Below are positions 63,090 to 64,000 of a stretch of DNA of 64,000 nt, piece after piece. Numbering within the stretch: the first letter of the stretch is position 1; each line of letters begins with the position of its first letter. The position numbers were made by a program, and so were the translations under genes. This DNA comes from Nymphaea colorata (lineage: Eukaryota; Streptophyta; Magnoliopsida; Nymphaeales; Nymphaeaceae). The notes below the pieces were generated by a model. That model was given only the letters and a program-made list of their open reading frames with translations. It had not been told where the DNA came from and made no database searches. Where the stretch lies: positions 4,047,224-4,111,223 of the forward strand of contig NC_045141.1 in the NCBI RefSeq assembly GCF_008831285.2, read 5' to 3'.

Positions 63090-63303
63090 ATGGCTTCCCC
63101 TACAAACATCCATGTTGCCTTTTTCCTGGTCTTGGCTATCATCATTGGAACTCCTCTGCTCAACTCTCTACTAATTTCTATGATTCTCATTGTCTCGGTG
63201 TTTCTGCCGCAGTCAAAGCCCAGATCAAGGGAGTTTAGCAAAAGAACCCAGAATGGGTGCATTGTTCTTCACATAGTCTTCCGTGACTGCTTTTTTAGTA
63301 TAC
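63090..63303 (+). pseudogene. class III peroxidase pseudogene, exon 1 only
   Basis: Begins MASPTNIHVAFFLVLAIII, parallel to the intact gene's signal peptide, then shifts frame. Traces of the mature N-terminus (QLSTNFYDSHC), the PRMGA segment and the distal His region (FRDCFF, with Arg where the catalytic His should be) lie in changing frames, with an in-frame TAG at about 63233. Exons 2-4 are absent; sequence from about 63400 is LINE-like. Promoter, leader and exon 1 all match the intact gene at 44132-44483, so this is a DNA-level duplicate rather than a retrocopy. Confidence 0.85.
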
Positions 63304-63399
63304 AGTAATCATAACCAACCAATCTAGTTGTGAAATTACATATTATTTTTCTTGTGCATATATATAAGATCAGACATATCCAATTGTTGTGTATAAGTC

Positions 63400-64000
63400 A
63401 TATTGATAAAGGATATAGAGATTTGAATGAGTTTATAGATGCTTGTCAATTTTTAAAAGTGGAAGATAAGGGCCATAGATTTACTTAGACTAACCAACAG
63501 ATGGAAACTGATTTACACTAATGTAATTTTGATTGGGATTTCTATAGCAGAAGAACAAAGTGGCAGCTTAATTGTAACTATAGTTTTCAAGCAATAGCAA
63601 AACCATCTTCTGATGATAAAGGTCTACTACTTTCTATGGATAGGTGCATGTAGTAGAGGAAAGGCTAGATATAGGTTCATGTTCATTAAAACTTGGGTAA
63701 AGTTGGAAGATGTAAGAATATAGTTCAAATTTAGTGGAATAAAGTGGAAAGAAAATGTGAAATGATTAAGGGATGGAGCAGTTGAGAAGAATAGCTGGTC
63801 TTAAAACTCTTTGAATAGGAAAAATTTTGGTAAGATATCCAATAATGTGAAAATCCTCATGGCTGAGTTACAATACCTACAAGGACAAATGGAAGAGGAT
63901 AATTTGGTGAATATTGATAAAGAATTCAAGGTGAGAGAACAGCTGCAGGAATTGTTGAGACTAGAATAGATACTTTGGATAGTAAAGTCAAAGCCCGGTG
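63400..64000 (+). mobile_element. LINE (L1-type) fragment, runs off the window
   Basis: Plus strand: EFIDACQFLKVEDKGHRFT, a stop, then TNQQMETDLH resembles the end of the L1 endonuclease domain (GHxFTWTNxQ). YRFMFIKTWVKLEDV and further on ILMAELQYLQGQMEE resemble the linker before reverse transcriptase. Many stops. It lies where introns and exons 2-4 of the peroxidase copy should be. Confidence 0.6.

Overview
This is nuclear DNA from a flowering plant. The evidence is a four-exon class III peroxidase gene, plant-type LTR retrotransposons primed by initiator Met-tRNA (TGGTATCAGAGC), chromovirus pol, plant LINEs, hAT-like and Stowaway-like MITEs, and fragments of plant genes (DCL4-like Dicer, callose synthase 9/10, SKP1, PRP4 kinase). 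The AT-rich background, long gene-free stretches and many old, broken transposons point to a medium or large genome. I cannot name the species.

Only one gene looks intact: the plus-strand peroxidase at 44271-45536, with clean splice sites and a TATA box. A second, broken peroxidase first exon with a recognisably related promoter lies at 63090-63300 and is followed by a LINE fragment.

Layout. 1-9.3 kb: repeats, including a complete 2.8 kb solo LTR (1393-4211) with a perfect target duplication and a Stowaway-like hairpin (6285-6547). 9.3-13.9 kb: a run of minus-strand gene fragments (SKP1-like exon 1, a Rieske-oxygenase-like terminal exon, a possible SOQ1 exon, four PRP4 kinase exons). 14.1-15.3 kb: TA-rich low-complexity DNA. 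15.7-18.4 kb: MITEs and a broken polyprotein. 19.4-21.6 kb: a truncated Copia element that ends inside a DCL4-like exon; more DCL4-like exons continue to 25.6 kb. 26.3-30.9 kb: a 5'-truncated minus-strand chromovirus with its probable LTR. 31.6-36.3 kb: a Copia element with 5' LTR, gag and pol but no 3' LTR. 37.7-38.1 kb: two callose synthase exons. 39-43.5 kb: a MITE with perfect 8-bp target duplication, then a GC-rich LTR-like region with two kinds of short repeat arrays. 46-64 kb: a TRIM-like mini-LTR element, a plant-mobile-domain relic, LINE tails, tandem repeats and microsatellites.

The most interesting feature is the series of exon fragments from several unrelated nuclear genes, all on the minus strand between 9.3 and 38.1 kb. 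Many keep plausible splice sites, while most carry a stop, frameshift or truncation. Two neighbours, the SKP1-like and Rieske-like exons, could be spliced in frame into one chimeric reading frame. No complete new biological system is visible; the novelty lies in the exon collage and in several non-autonomous transposon families.
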